DNA of 64,000 nucleotides from Xanthomonas sp. XNM01 (GTDB lineage Bacteria > Pseudomonadota > Gammaproteobacteria > Xanthomonadales > Xanthomonadaceae), in the NCBI RefSeq assembly GCF_014851915.1, contig NZ_JACVAP010000008.1, positions 62,001 through 126,000 of the forward strand, given 5' to 3'. Made by a program: the position numbers and the translations under genes. Below the pieces are notes generated by a model. The model was not told the DNA's origin. It made no database searches and worked only from the letters and a program-made list of their open reading frames with translations. Of the stretch, positions 37,867 through 46,044 are shown one piece after another. Numbering within the stretch: position 1 is the stretch's first letter; each line of letters begins with the position of its first letter.

Positions 37867-39014
37867 TCGCGGTGCCGCCGCTGCTGGCGACCACCGGCGC
37901 GCAGGCGCAGGGCCAGGTCGCACCGGCCTCCCAGCCCGCGGGCGCGGCGGCGTTGCCGCCGTTCGGCCGGGCGCTGGCCACCGGTGCCGGCGATGCCGGC
38001 CTGCACGACCTGCAACACCTGCTCGCCGGGCTGCAGCACGATGCGCCTGCGCCGGCCGAGGATGCCGCCGTATCGGCCCCGGGCACCGACGCCGCGGCGG
38101 CCACCGATTCCAAGCATGCGGCGGCGCGCTCGCTGATCGCGGCGCTGTTCGCCCCGGCCACCGGGCAGACCGAAGACAGCGAGGGCGAGCCCGCCGGCAT
38201 CGACGGTGCCGTGTTCGCCGCGCTCGCCGGCACCGATCTCGAAGCGGTGCTGGCCAGGGCGCTGCCCCCGGTTGCGCCAGCCGCCCCAGTGCCGGGCCTG
38301 GTCCCGGAACGTCTGCCGTCCATCGCGCTGGCCGATCTTTCCGCATCCGCGCGTGCCGGCGCCACAGCGGGCACCACGCCGTTGCCCGCATCTCCGTCAC
38401 CGGCACTGCCGCTGCCGGCCTCGCCGATCGCGGCCGTGGACGCGGGCGATGGCGCCGGTGCGACGCCCGCACCGCGCATCGCGGCCGCTGCGGAGCTGCT
38501 GCTGCCCGCGACTGCCGGCACGTCCACGACCGCCGCCCACGCGGGCGTCGCCACGGCGACGGGCGCGACCCGGCCGGAGGCGGGCCAGTCCACATCCGAG
38601 GCGGGACTGCTCGGACTGCTCGGCCATCGCATCGCGCTGCAGAGCCAGCAGGGCGTGCAGCAGGCCGTGGTCCGGCTCGAGCCCTACATGGCCGGCACGG
38701 TGCAGGTGGAGATCCGGCATGAGGCCGGCGCGCTGCGCATCCTCCTCACCGCCACCAACGACGACGTGGTCCGCCAGCTGCAGACCGTCGGCGAGGGCCT
38801 GCGCCAGGAGCTGGGCGCGCGCCAGTTCACCGAGGTCAGCGTGCAGGTCGGGCAGCAGCGCCATTCCGGCGGCGATGCCGGCCAGGGGCGCCACGGTCGC
38901 GAAGACGGCGGCGCGTCCGAACAGAAGACACCGGGGCGCGCGCTTGGCGACTCCGACGATGCCTACGCCGCATTCGCCAGCGTCCTGCGGCGGATGAACG
39001 GAGCCGGAGACTGA
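37863..39014 (+). CDS. fliK: Flagellar hook-length control protein FliK
   Basis: 383 residues. The first ~250 residues are Ala/Pro/Gly-rich low-complexity, as in FliK rulers. The C-terminal domain (about 265-330: VVRLEPYMAGTVQVEIRHEA, GALRILLTATNDDVVRQLQT, LRQELGARQF) is the conserved Flg_hook domain that touches FlhB to switch export from hook to filament proteins. It corresponds to lafE. Confidence 0.9.
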   Translation: MIAVPPLLATTGAQAQGQVAPASQPAGAAALPPFGRALATGAGDAGLHDLQHLLAGLQHDAPAPAEDAAVSAPGTDAAAATDSKHAAARSLIAALFAPATGQTEDSEGEPAGIDGAVFAALAGTDLEAVLARALPPVAPAAPVPGLVPERLPSIALADLSASARAGATAGTTPLPASPSPALPLPASPIAAVDAGDGAGATPAPRIAAAAELLLPATAGTSTTAAHAGVATATGATRPEAGQSTSEAGLLGLLGHRIALQSQQGVQQAVVRLEPYMAGTVQVEIRHEAGALRILLTATNDDVVRQLQTVGEGLRQELGARQFTEVSVQVGQQRHSGGDAGQGRHGREDGGASEQKTPGRALGDSDDAYAAFASVLRRMNGAGD

Positions 39015-39015
39015 C

Positions 39016-39483
39016 ATGCGTACCCTGGTCATCGTGCTCGCCACGCTGCTGCTCGTGGTCCTTGGCGGAGGCGGCTACGCCTGGTACGCCAGGCTCGGCC
39101 CGTTCGCGTCCGCGATGGCCGCCGGGTCCACCGAGGCTGTGCCCCCGCCGCCGCCCGCGGCACCGCCCGAGCATTTCGTCACCCTCGACAAGCTGGTGGT
39201 GATGCTGCGCACCGAACCGCAGCAGACCCGCGCGCGCTACCTGGCGATCGACCTGGTGTTCGCCTGTGAGGACAAGAAGAAGGCGGCGCGGGCCAAGGCC
39301 CAGCTGCCGCTGCTGCGCAGCGTGGCCCATCGCAGCCTGGCCGGGTACCGCGCCGACGAGATCCGGCAGATGGAGATCGACGATCTGGTCGGCATGCTCG
39401 AGTCCGAGTACCGCAAGGTCTACGGCAGCGAGAAGGAAACCCCGTTCTCGCAGGTGATGATCGCCAGGATGATGCTGGAATGA
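39016..39483 (+). CDS. fliL: Flagellar basal body-associated protein FliL
   Basis: 155 residues. One N-terminal membrane helix (about 4-22), a Pro-rich linker, then the periplasmic FliL domain (HFVTLDKLVVML, ARYLAIDLVFACED, and the C-terminal PFSQVMIARMMLE). FliL forms rings around stator units and supports torque. It corresponds to lafF and overlaps the sigma factor gene by 4 bases. Confidence 0.9.
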   Translation: MRTLVIVLATLLLVVLGGGGYAWYARLGPFASAMAAGSTEAVPPPPPAAPPEHFVTLDKLVVMLRTEPQQTRARYLAIDLVFACEDKKKAARAKAQLPLLRSVAHRSLAGYRADEIRQMEIDDLVGMLESEYRKVYGSEKETPFSQVMIARMMLE

Positions 39484-40199
39484 GCCTGCATCATGCCGAG
39501 TACATGCATGTGCAGTGCGTCGGCGATGCGGTCGATCCCAGCGTCGAGCGGGACTGGATGATCAGCTACATGCCGCTGGTCAAGCGCGTGGTGCGCAGCC
39601 TGTCCTCGCACGCCGGCAGCGTCATGGACCGCTCGGACATGGAGCAGATCGGCCTGGTCGGCCTGCTCGAGGCGCTGCGCCGTTACGGCGCGCCCGACGC
39701 GAAGTTCGGTGCCTACGCCAGCCTGCGCATCCGCGGCGCGATCCTCGACGAACTGCGTCGCCAGGACTGGCGCCCACGTACCGCACGCCAGGGCGCGCAC
39801 CGGCTGCGTGCGGTCGAGCGCAGCCTGCGCCGCGAGCTGGGCCGCGAGCCCGAGCGCGCCGATGTCTGCCAGGCCATGCAGATCAGCGCCGAGGAGTACG
39901 ACCGCCTGCAGCGCGACGACTGCGCCGAGGAGTTCGCCAGCTTCGACGCGATGATCGCCGAAGGCCTGGACATTCCGGGCCAGCAGGCCGGGCCGGAGAA
40001 GCGCGCGGTCGACAAGGCCAGCCTGGCCCGCGCGCTGGTGGCGCTGGACGAGCGCGAGCAGAAGGTGATCCAGCTGTACTACGAGTTCGACCTCAGCCTG
40101 GAAGAGATCGCGCGCGTGCTGGACCTGACCGCGGCCCGCATCTGCCAGATCAACAAGCGGGCGCTCGCCAAGATGCGCGCGCTGCTCGAACAGGATTAG
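39480..40199 (+). CDS. fliA: Flagellar sigma factor sigma-28 (FliA/LafS type)
   Basis: 239 residues, a typical FliA/WhiG-family sigma factor. Region 2 (about 28-100) includes YMPLVKRVVRSLSSHAGS, DMEQIGLVGLLEALRRYG and FGAYASLRIRGAILDELRRQ. Region 3 contains RAVERSLRRELGREPERADV, and region 4 (about 180-235) REQKVIQLYYEFDLSLEEIA with RICQINKRALAKM. It should direct transcription of flagellin, motor and cap genes and be held by FlgM. Encoded here between fliL and motA, it matches lafS of lateral systems rather than the polar arrangement next to flhF/flhG. Confidence 0.95.
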   Translation: MSLHHAEYMHVQCVGDAVDPSVERDWMISYMPLVKRVVRSLSSHAGSVMDRSDMEQIGLVGLLEALRRYGAPDAKFGAYASLRIRGAILDELRRQDWRPRTARQGAHRLRAVERSLRRELGREPERADVCQAMQISAEEYDRLQRDDCAEEFASFDAMIAEGLDIPGQQAGPEKRAVDKASLARALVALDEREQKVIQLYYEFDLSLEEIARVLDLTAARICQINKRALAKMRALLEQD

Positions 40200-40288
40200 G
40201 GCGGGCCACGGCCGCCGGGAGACGTCCCGGTGGCCGCGCCACGCCCAGGAACGACCGGCGCCATGCCGGCACATCGGAAGCATCCACC

Positions 40289-41161
40289 ATGCAACAGTTG
40301 TTCGGCATCCTCATCGTCCTCGGCTGCGTGTTCGGCGGCTTCCTCATCATGGGCGGCACCTTCGACCTGCTGTGGCAGCCGGTGGAGCTGCTGATCATCG
40401 TCGGTGCGGCCGCGGGCGCGCTGGTGGTCGGCAATCCGCGCCACGTGCTGATCGAGCTGCTGGCCCAGGTGCGCAAGGTGTTCGTGCGCTCCAAGCCCGG
40501 CACCGAGCACGAGATGGAGCGCCAGCTGCTGCTGGTGATGTACGAACTGCTGCAGCTGGGCCGGGACCTGAAGGCGCTGGACGAGCACGTCGAATCGCCG
40601 GCGCAGAGCTCGATCTTCCAGCGCTATCCGCTGATCCTGGAATCGTCGCGGCTGCTGCCCTTCATCGTCGACAACTTCCGCCTGATGGCGCTGGGCAAGA
40701 TCACCGCCCACGAGCTGGAGGGCGTGCTGGAACAGGAGCTGGAATCGATCCACCGCGACCTGGAGCAGCCGTCCAAGTCGCTGCGCAAGATCGGCGAGGC
40801 GATGCCCGGCTTCGGCATCGTGGCCGCGGTGCTGGGCGTGGTGATGGCGATGAGCATCGTCGCCGAAGGCGCCAGTTCGGGCGAGATCGCGGCCAAGGTC
40901 GCCGCGGCGATGATCGGCACCTTCCTCGGCGTGTTCCTCTGCTACGGCGTGCTCGACCCGATCAGCAACGTGATCGCGCAGGTGGTCAAGAGCGAGGTCG
41001 CCGAACTGGAGTGCATCAAGGTGGTGCTGGTGGCCTATGCGGCCGGCAAGCCGCCGCTGCTGGCGCTCGATGCCGGGCGCCGGCTGGTGCCGCTGAACAG
41101 CAAGCCCAGCTTTGCCCAGCTCGAAACCTGGATCAACCAGCTGGATGAGGCGGTGGCGTGA
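40289..41161 (+). CDS. motA: Flagellar motor stator protein MotA (LafT type)
   Basis: 290 residues, four hydrophobic helices (first two near 1-50, last two in GEAMPGFGIVAAVLGVVMAM and AAAMIGTFLGVFLCYGVLDP) with a large cytoplasmic loop carrying the charged residues that contact FliG. The conserved Pro of the AMPGFGIVAAVLG segment is present. With MotB it forms the proton- or sodium-driven stator. It lies 89 bases after the sigma factor gene; lafT position. Confidence 0.95.
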   Translation: MQQLFGILIVLGCVFGGFLIMGGTFDLLWQPVELLIIVGAAAGALVVGNPRHVLIELLAQVRKVFVRSKPGTEHEMERQLLLVMYELLQLGRDLKALDEHVESPAQSSIFQRYPLILESSRLLPFIVDNFRLMALGKITAHELEGVLEQELESIHRDLEQPSKSLRKIGEAMPGFGIVAAVLGVVMAMSIVAEGASSGEIAAKVAAAMIGTFLGVFLCYGVLDPISNVIAQVVKSEVAELECIKVVLVAYAAGKPPLLALDAGRRLVPLNSKPSFAQLETWINQLDEAVA

Positions 41162-42063
41162 GCGCCGACGACGCCGCGTCTGCCGGCAAGGGCCGCGGCG
41201 GCAAGGGCGGCCACCACGAGACCATCGTCAAGCGTGGCCGCAGCCATGCGCACGACGACGACCACGGCGGCAGCTGGAAGGTGGCGTTCGCCGACTTCTG
41301 CCTGGCCCTGATGTGCCTGTTCCTGGTGCTGTGGCTGCTCAACGCGCGCGAGGACGAGGCGGTGCGCGACATGGGCCGCAGCACCATGTTCGAGGGCAGC
41401 ACCGGCCTGCTCGACGGCCAGGGCGGACACATCGAGAGCCTGCACGTGCCGCCGGAGGCCACCCGCGTCTACGAGACCCGCGAGGACCTGGAAGAGCTGG
41501 CCGAGCGGCTGCGCCAGCTGGGCGAGGAGGCCGGCCTGGAGGAGAACCTGGGCCTGGAGGTCACCGACGCCGGCCTGCGGGTGATGCTGCACGACACCGA
41601 GCGGCGCGGCGTGTTCCGGCTCGGCAGCGCGATCCCCACCGAGCGCTTCCGCGACCTGCTGCGGCGGCTGGGCACGCTGTTCGCCGGGGTCGGCAATCCG
41701 ATCCTGGTGGTCGGCCATACCGACGCGGTGCCCTACCGCTCCGCGATCGGCACCCGTTCCAACTGGCACCTGTCCAGCGAACGGGCGCTGTCGGCCCGGA
41801 CCCTGCTGCTCGATGGCGGCATGCCGTCCGGAGCGATCCTGCAGAGCGTGGGCATGGCCGACAACGCGCCGCTGACCCCGGACGACCCGGATGCGGCGGT
41901 CAACCGCCGGATCGAATTCATGATCCTGGGCCCGGCCAGGGCCCGGGCGATCCGGCAGATGTTCGGCGTGCCGGACAACCCGACCCCGCTGATCGACGGC
42001 GTCCAGGCGGTCGGGCGGATGCCCGGGACCGCACCGGCGGAGGCGCAGGACGCGACCCCGTAG
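41158..42063 (+). CDS. motB: Flagellar motor stator protein MotB (LafU type)
   Basis: 301 residues, GTG overlapping the motA stop. A His/Asp/Gly-rich N-terminus (IVKRGRSHAHDDDHGGSWKV) typical of MotB/LafU is followed by the single membrane helix with the ion-carrying Asp (AFADFCLALMCLFLVLWLL). The C-terminal OmpA-like peptidoglycan-binding domain starts near 180 (VVGHTDAVPYRS, WHLSSERALSARTLLLDGG, NRRIEFMIL). It anchors the stator to the wall. Confidence 0.94.
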   Translation: MSADDAASAGKGRGGKGGHHETIVKRGRSHAHDDDHGGSWKVAFADFCLALMCLFLVLWLLNAREDEAVRDMGRSTMFEGSTGLLDGQGGHIESLHVPPEATRVYETREDLEELAERLRQLGEEAGLEENLGLEVTDAGLRVMLHDTERRGVFRLGSAIPTERFRDLLRRLGTLFAGVGNPILVVGHTDAVPYRSAIGTRSNWHLSSERALSARTLLLDGGMPSGAILQSVGMADNAPLTPDDPDAAVNRRIEFMILGPARARAIRQMFGVPDNPTPLIDGVQAVGRMPGTAPAEAQDATP

Positions 42064-42170
42064 GGAGGCGTTTAAGTCCCTGCCCCGGCCGGTCGTCTAG
42101 GACAGGCATCGCAGGAGATTTCATTCAGCTTTTGGCCTCCCCCCCACCGAACCCGCGTAAGGTAGCCGCC

Positions 42171-42458
42171 ATGAAGATCGTCTTCCCGCCACCCGTCCAG
42201 CCGGCCGCCAGCAGCCGGCCCGCGTCCGTCGACAAGGCCGTTGCCGCGGTCGAACGGTGGGTGCCGGTGGCCGCGGGCGAGCCGCAGCCGCACGACGATG
42301 CCGACATCGTCCGCGCTGCCGAGGCCGCGCTGAAGGCCGGTTCGGATTTCGACAGCCGCGTCAGCGAGATCAAGAAGGCGGTGCAGGCCGGCCGCATCCG
42401 CTTCGATGCCGACGTGCTGGCCGCCAGCATCCTGCGGCACCACGGCAAGCAGGACTGA
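42171..42458 (+). CDS. flgM: Anti-sigma-28 factor FlgM
   Basis: 95 residues. The conserved FlgM part is at the C-terminus (DFDSRVSEIKKAVQAGRIRF and DADVLAASILRHH), which binds and inhibits sigma-28 until FlgM is exported through the finished hook. It starts the flgM-flgN-glucosaminidase unit 107 bases after motB. I found no convincing sigma-28 box in that gap. Confidence 0.9.
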   Translation: MKIVFPPPVQPAASSRPASVDKAVAAVERWVPVAAGEPQPHDDADIVRAAEAALKAGSDFDSRVSEIKKAVQAGRIRFDADVLAASILRHHGKQD

Positions 42459-42462
42459 CCCG

Positions 42463-42891
42463 GTGGCACAGAGCGCGACCCTGTCCCGTGTGTTCGAGGA
42501 GCTCGACCGGGAGCTGGCGATCTACCGCGGCCTGGCCGGGATGCTCGAGGAGCAGTATCTGGTCGCGACCCGGCTCGACACCTCGGCCATGGTCCGGATC
42601 AGCGACGCGATCGCCCGCGAGGTGCGCGCACTCGACGCCAACGGCAGCGCGCGGCATCCGCGCCTGCTCGACGTGGTCGCGCTGATCTGCCGGCGCGGCA
42701 ACGACGCCTCGGTATCGCCGCAGCTCGATGCCAGCCAGCACGCGCAGCTGGAGGCCCGCTGCCGCGAACTGCGCCAGCTCGCCGTCCAGTGCAAGGCGCT
42801 GACCGTGCGCAACGGCAACCTGCTGGCCTCGCAGTTCGAGGGCATGCACCAGGTGCTGCACGGCGAAACCCATACCTATGCTCCGGGCTGA
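42463..42891 (+). CDS. flgN: Flagellar export chaperone FlgN
   Basis: 142 residues from a GTG four bases after flgM. Helical, with the FlgN-type N-terminus (LSRVFEELDRELAIYRGLAG, MLEEQYLVATRLDTSAM) and C-terminal KALTVRNGNLLASQFEGMHQVL. FlgN is the chaperone of the hook-filament junction proteins FlgK and FlgL. Conservation is low but size, fold and place next to flgM fit. Confidence 0.85.
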   Translation: MAQSATLSRVFEELDRELAIYRGLAGMLEEQYLVATRLDTSAMVRISDAIAREVRALDANGSARHPRLLDVVALICRRGNDASVSPQLDASQHAQLEARCRELRQLAVQCKALTVRNGNLLASQFEGMHQVLHGETHTYAPG

Positions 42892-43585
42892 GCGTCCAGG
42901 CATCACGACCATGCCGGCGACGCCCGCGGCGCCGGTGAGCCCGGCGCGGATGGGCGGCCAGGGCTTTTCCGGCGTCTACGCGCAGCTGCGCGGCGAGGTC
43001 GCCGACACGATCCTCCATGGTTTCCCGGCCGCCTCCAGGGCGATGTCGGTGCCGGCGTGGACGCCGCCCGCCGCGCCCGCTCCGGCGGCCACCGCCGCCG
43101 TCGGCACGCCGGCCGGCGAGGACGAGCGCCGGAGCTTCCTGGCGCAGATCGCACCGTGGGCAGAACGCGCCGCGCGCCGGCTCGGCGTGTCCAGCGACCT
43201 GATCGCCGCGCATGCCGCGCTCGAATCGGGCTGGGGCCGGCAGCCGGTCAGGACCGGCGACGGCGCGTCCACGCACAACCTGTTCGGGATCAAGGCCGGC
43301 AGCAGCTGGGACGGGGCCAGCGCCGACGCGATGACCACCGAGCACCTGGGCGGCGCCGCGCTGCGCATGGTCCAGCGCTTCCGCGCCTACAGCGATTACG
43401 GCAGCGCGTTCGACGACTACGCGCAGCTGCTGCAGCTGCCGCGCTACGCCGGCGCGCGCGATGCCGGCGGCGACGTGCGCAGCTTCGCCCGCGGCCTGGT
43501 CGATGGCGGTTACGCCACCGATCCGGGCTACGCGCACAAGCTCGAACAGGTCGCGCGCCAGGTCCAGCGCCTGTCCATCCCCTGA
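42878..43585 (+). CDS. Stand-alone flagellar peptidoglycan glucosaminidase (FlgJ C-terminal domain)
   Basis: 235 residues from the ATG at 42878, overlapping flgN by 14 bases; an ATG at 42911 is an alternative. No signal peptide is seen, as expected for a protein exported through the flagellar apparatus. The C-terminal ~150 residues are a glucosaminidase domain (AARRLGVSSDLIAAHAALES with the catalytic-type Glu116, THNLFGIKAGSSW, RFRAYSDYGSAFDDYAQLLQ, ARGLVDGGYATDP). In most gammaproteobacteria this domain is the second half of FlgJ; here it is its own gene, while the rod-scaffold half lies at 57075. Confidence 0.9.
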   Translation: MLRAERPGITTMPATPAAPVSPARMGGQGFSGVYAQLRGEVADTILHGFPAASRAMSVPAWTPPAAPAPAATAAVGTPAGEDERRSFLAQIAPWAERAARRLGVSSDLIAAHAALESGWGRQPVRTGDGASTHNLFGIKAGSSWDGASADAMTTEHLGGAALRMVQRFRAYSDYGSAFDDYAQLLQLPRYAGARDAGGDVRSFARGLVDGGYATDPGYAHKLEQVARQVQRLSIP

Positions 43586-43695
43586 TCCGCACGGCGGTTC
43601 CGTCCACGCGAGCTGCATGCCTCCGTGCCGCGTCCGCGTGATGTCAGCGCGTCCGCCGCGCGCGGATGTGACCGCAGGCACAGATTCGGATGTCC

Positions 43696-43703
43696 GCCGA
43701 TAA
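43696..43703 (+). promoter_or_regulatory. Sigma-28 type -10 element upstream of flagellin
   Basis: GCCGATAA, identical to the sigma-28 -10 consensus, lies 112 bases before the flagellin ATG in a 230-base gap. The -35 position (TAAA expected 15 bases upstream) does not match. The context makes it the best candidate flagellin promoter in the gap. Confidence 0.45.
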
Positions 43704-43815
43704 AAAGCCGCCGACGCCTTAATCGGTCGCTCCGGCCGGTCGCCTTGCAGTGATGTGGGCGATGGCGTCCACGCCCAAATCCCCTGTTTCCAAAGACTTC
43801 CAAGGACACCTCGCC

Positions 43816-44670
43816 ATGAGTCTGAGCCTGCATACCAATGCCGCCTCGCTGAGCATCCAGAACAACCTGGCCAGCAACCGCGTCGCCCTGAACACGTCGA
43901 TGACCCGCCTGGGCACCGGCTACAAGATCAACTCGGCCAAGGACGACGCGGCCGGTCTGCAGATCGCGACCCGCCTGCTGGCCCAGACCCGCGGCATGAG
44001 CGTCGCCGCGCAGAACACCCAGAACGGCATCTCGCTGATGCAGAACGCCGAAGGCGCGTTCAACGAGTTCACCAACATCCTGCTGCGCATGAAGGACCTG
44101 GCCACCCAGTCCGCCGACGGCTCGGCCACCGACAAGGACCGTACCGCCCAGCAGAGCGAGTACGACGACCTGGTCAAGGAACTGAACAACATCTTCAGCA
44201 ACACCACCTACGGTGGCGAGAAGCTGCTGGCGGCGGACGGCAAGCTGGGTTCGGGTACGGTGACCTTCCAGATCGGCGCGACCGCCGCCGAGACCATGGA
44301 AGTGGACATCTCGACCGCGCTGGGCACCATCAGCGGCTCGATCGCCAGCACCGGCTCGATCGGCGCATCGGGCGCGATCAGCACCCAGACCGCCGCCAAC
44401 GCCCTGATCACCACCCTGAGCGATGCGCTGGACGACGTCGGTGAAGTCCGTTCGCAGCTGGGTGCGGCGCAGAACCGCCTGACCCACACCTTCAACAACC
44501 TGCAGAACATGAGCACCAACACGACCGATGCGCGCGGCCGCATCACGGACGTGGACTATGCGTCGGAAACGGCGAACATGACCTCGAAGAACATCCTGAT
44601 GCAGGCCAGCACCTCGATGCTGCGCCAGTCGTCGCAGATGAGCCAGATGGTCCTGTCGCTGCTGCAGTAA
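43816..44670 (+). CDS. fliC: Flagellin (short, lateral type)
   Basis: 284 residues from the ATG at 43816, preceded by AAGGA. The D0/D1 ends are classical: SLSLHTNAASLSIQNNLASN and RLGTGYKINSAKDDAAGLQI at the N-terminus, ADYASETANMTSKNILMQAS-like residues and SSQMSQMVLSLLQ at the C-terminus. The variable middle is only ~60 residues, a Ser/Gly/Ala/Thr-rich stretch (about 170-200), so the outer D2/D3 domains are missing. Length resembles the LafA lateral flagellins (~280). It is the only flagellin in the window and is transcribed alone. Confidence 0.96.
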   Translation: MSLSLHTNAASLSIQNNLASNRVALNTSMTRLGTGYKINSAKDDAAGLQIATRLLAQTRGMSVAAQNTQNGISLMQNAEGAFNEFTNILLRMKDLATQSADGSATDKDRTAQQSEYDDLVKELNNIFSNTTYGGEKLLAADGKLGSGTVTFQIGATAAETMEVDISTALGTISGSIASTGSIGASGAISTQTAANALITTLSDALDDVGEVRSQLGAAQNRLTHTFNNLQNMSTNTTDARGRITDVDYASETANMTSKNILMQASTSMLRQSSQMSQMVLSLLQ

Positions 44671-44685
44671 CAGACAGCGTCGCCT

Positions 44686-44760
44686 CCGCCCGGTGCATGC
44701 CCGGGCGGGGCGCGATCCATCGCTGTAACGGACTGCGTGGCCCCGGCCGCGCGGTCCGTT
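44686..44760 (+). terminator. Double hairpin after flagellin
   Basis: CCGCCCGG (44686-44693) pairs with CCGGGCGG (44701-44708). A second structure, AACGGAC (44727-44733) with GTCCGTT (44754-44760), encloses inner complementary GGCC/GGCC arms and is followed by CGCGTCTTT. Both follow the flagellin stop and should terminate its abundant mRNA and protect its 3' end. Confidence 0.6.
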
Positions 44761-44814
44761 CGCGTCTTTGGATTGCGTTGAGAATCGCCCCGGGCCCAAA
44801 TCGCCGCCACCACA

Positions 44815-45702
44815 ATGCAGCCTCCTGAGCTGCCTCCGGCGTCCGCGCTGCCCATGGCCCGACCGCGTCCACAACCCGGCACCGCACAGCGTCGCATCGC
44901 ACCGCTGGACCCGTGCACGCTGGGGCGGCCGTTCCATCTGCTGGACGACTATCTGCGGCGCCTGGTCGCGCACCTGGACCGGCTGTTGCAGCAGCGCTTC
45001 AACCGCCGCTGCGATGCCGCCTTCCAGCCCGGCGCGGCGCATGTCGCCGCCTTCCTGGCCGGCACCGGCGAAGGTGCGGTCTGGCGCGGCTACCGCGACG
45101 ACACCGGCGCGGTCGCGGTGCGGATCGACCGCCCGCTGCTGCTGGCGATGCTCGACTTCCATTACGGCGAGGCCACGCGGGCCGGATCCGGACACGCCGA
45201 CGAGGTGCCCGAGACCGAGACCGAACACCGCTTCGCCAGCGCCCTCCACCTGCAGTTCCTCGACGCGCTGTCGCTGTGCGCCAGCGGCGCGGCCGGGCGC
45301 TTCGCCGCCGATCCGGTCGCGTTGCCGCGCGCCGGGCACCGCATCGTGCGCATCGAACTGCGCGAACAGACGTTGGGCCTGTCGGGCAGCATCGAATTCG
45401 CGCTGGACGAGGCCTGGCTGACCCGCCTGTTCGACTGCGTGGTCCCGCAACGCGCGCCCTCGCCGCCCTCGGCCGATGCGCGCGTGCCGCTGCAGCGCCG
45501 GCTGCCGGTGCGGATCGAGGCGCAGATCGCCAGCCGCGACCTGGCCTTCGAGGACCTGCTGCGGCTGCGCGTCGGCGACGTGCTGCCGATCCGGCCCGTG
45601 ACCAGCGCCGAGGTGCTGGTCGAGGGCGTGCGCCTGTACCGGGCCAGCATCGCCGAACAGGGCGGACTGCTGTGCCTGACCTTCTTCGAGCCTGCCGAGT
45701 AA
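44815..45702 (+). CDS. fliM: Divergent flagellar motor switch protein FliM (LfiM type)
   Basis: 295 residues, shorter than FliM (~330). The C-terminal part (RVPLQRRLPVRIEAQIASRD, LLRLRVGDVLPIRPVTSAEV, VRLYRASIAEQ) is a SPOA/surface-presentation domain as in FliM, and the middle (FHLLDDYLRRLVAHLDRLLQ, RFASALHLQFLDALSLCASG) fits a reduced CheC-like domain. The usual N-terminal CheY-binding motif (LSQxEIDALL) is not present: the first 30 residues are Pro/Ala/Arg-rich. It begins the fliMNPQR-flhBA operon, as lfiM does in Flag-2 loci. This supports a switch that CheY-P may not reverse. Confidence 0.82.
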   Translation: MQPPELPPASALPMARPRPQPGTAQRRIAPLDPCTLGRPFHLLDDYLRRLVAHLDRLLQQRFNRRCDAAFQPGAAHVAAFLAGTGEGAVWRGYRDDTGAVAVRIDRPLLLAMLDFHYGEATRAGSGHADEVPETETEHRFASALHLQFLDALSLCASGAAGRFAADPVALPRAGHRIVRIELREQTLGLSGSIEFALDEAWLTRLFDCVVPQRAPSPPSADARVPLQRRLPVRIEAQIASRDLAFEDLLRLRVGDVLPIRPVTSAEVLVEGVRLYRASIAEQGGLLCLTFFEPAE

Positions 45703-45705
45703 GCC

Positions 45706-46044
45706 ATGAGCAACCGCGACTTCGATCCCGATGCCCTGCTGGGGGCCCTCACCGGCCAGCCGGGCGCCGACGCCGAGGCCGGCCAGGCCCGCCGCGAACC
45801 GCTGCAGCTGCTGCGCCGGATTCCGGTCAAGCTGACCCTGGAAGTCGGCGCCGCCACCCTGCCGCTGTCGGAGCTGATCGCGCTGGAGCACGGCTCGGTG
45901 GTCGAGCTGGACCGGCTCGCCGGCGAACCGCTGTCGATCAAGGTCAACGGCACGCCGATCGGACGCGCCGAGGTGGTGGTGTCCGGCGAGAACTACGGCC
46001 TGAAGATCGTCGAGCTCGACGACCTCGGCGCGCTGACCCCATGA
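45706..46044 (+). CDS. fliN: Flagellar motor switch protein FliN
   Basis: 112 residues. After a ~30-residue N-terminus the SPOA domain follows (LLRRIPVKLTLEVGAATLPL, ELIALEHGSVVELDRLAGEP, KVNGTPIGRAEVVVSGENYG), ending with the FliN-typical GLKIVELD. FliN forms most of the C ring with FliM and is a docking site for FliH. It overlaps fliP by 4 bases; fliO, normally between them, is absent. Confidence 0.95.
   Translation: MSNRDFDPDALLGALTGQPGADAEAGQARREPLQLLRRIPVKLTLEVGAATLPLSELIALEHGSVVELDRLAGEPLSIKVNGTPIGRAEVVVSGENYGLKIVELDDLGALTP

Noticed and set aside
42064-42170. A possible sigma-28 promoter before flgM (TTAAGTCC ... GCCGGTCG)
   Set aside because: The spacing is four bases too short and the -10 lacks the ATAA part.
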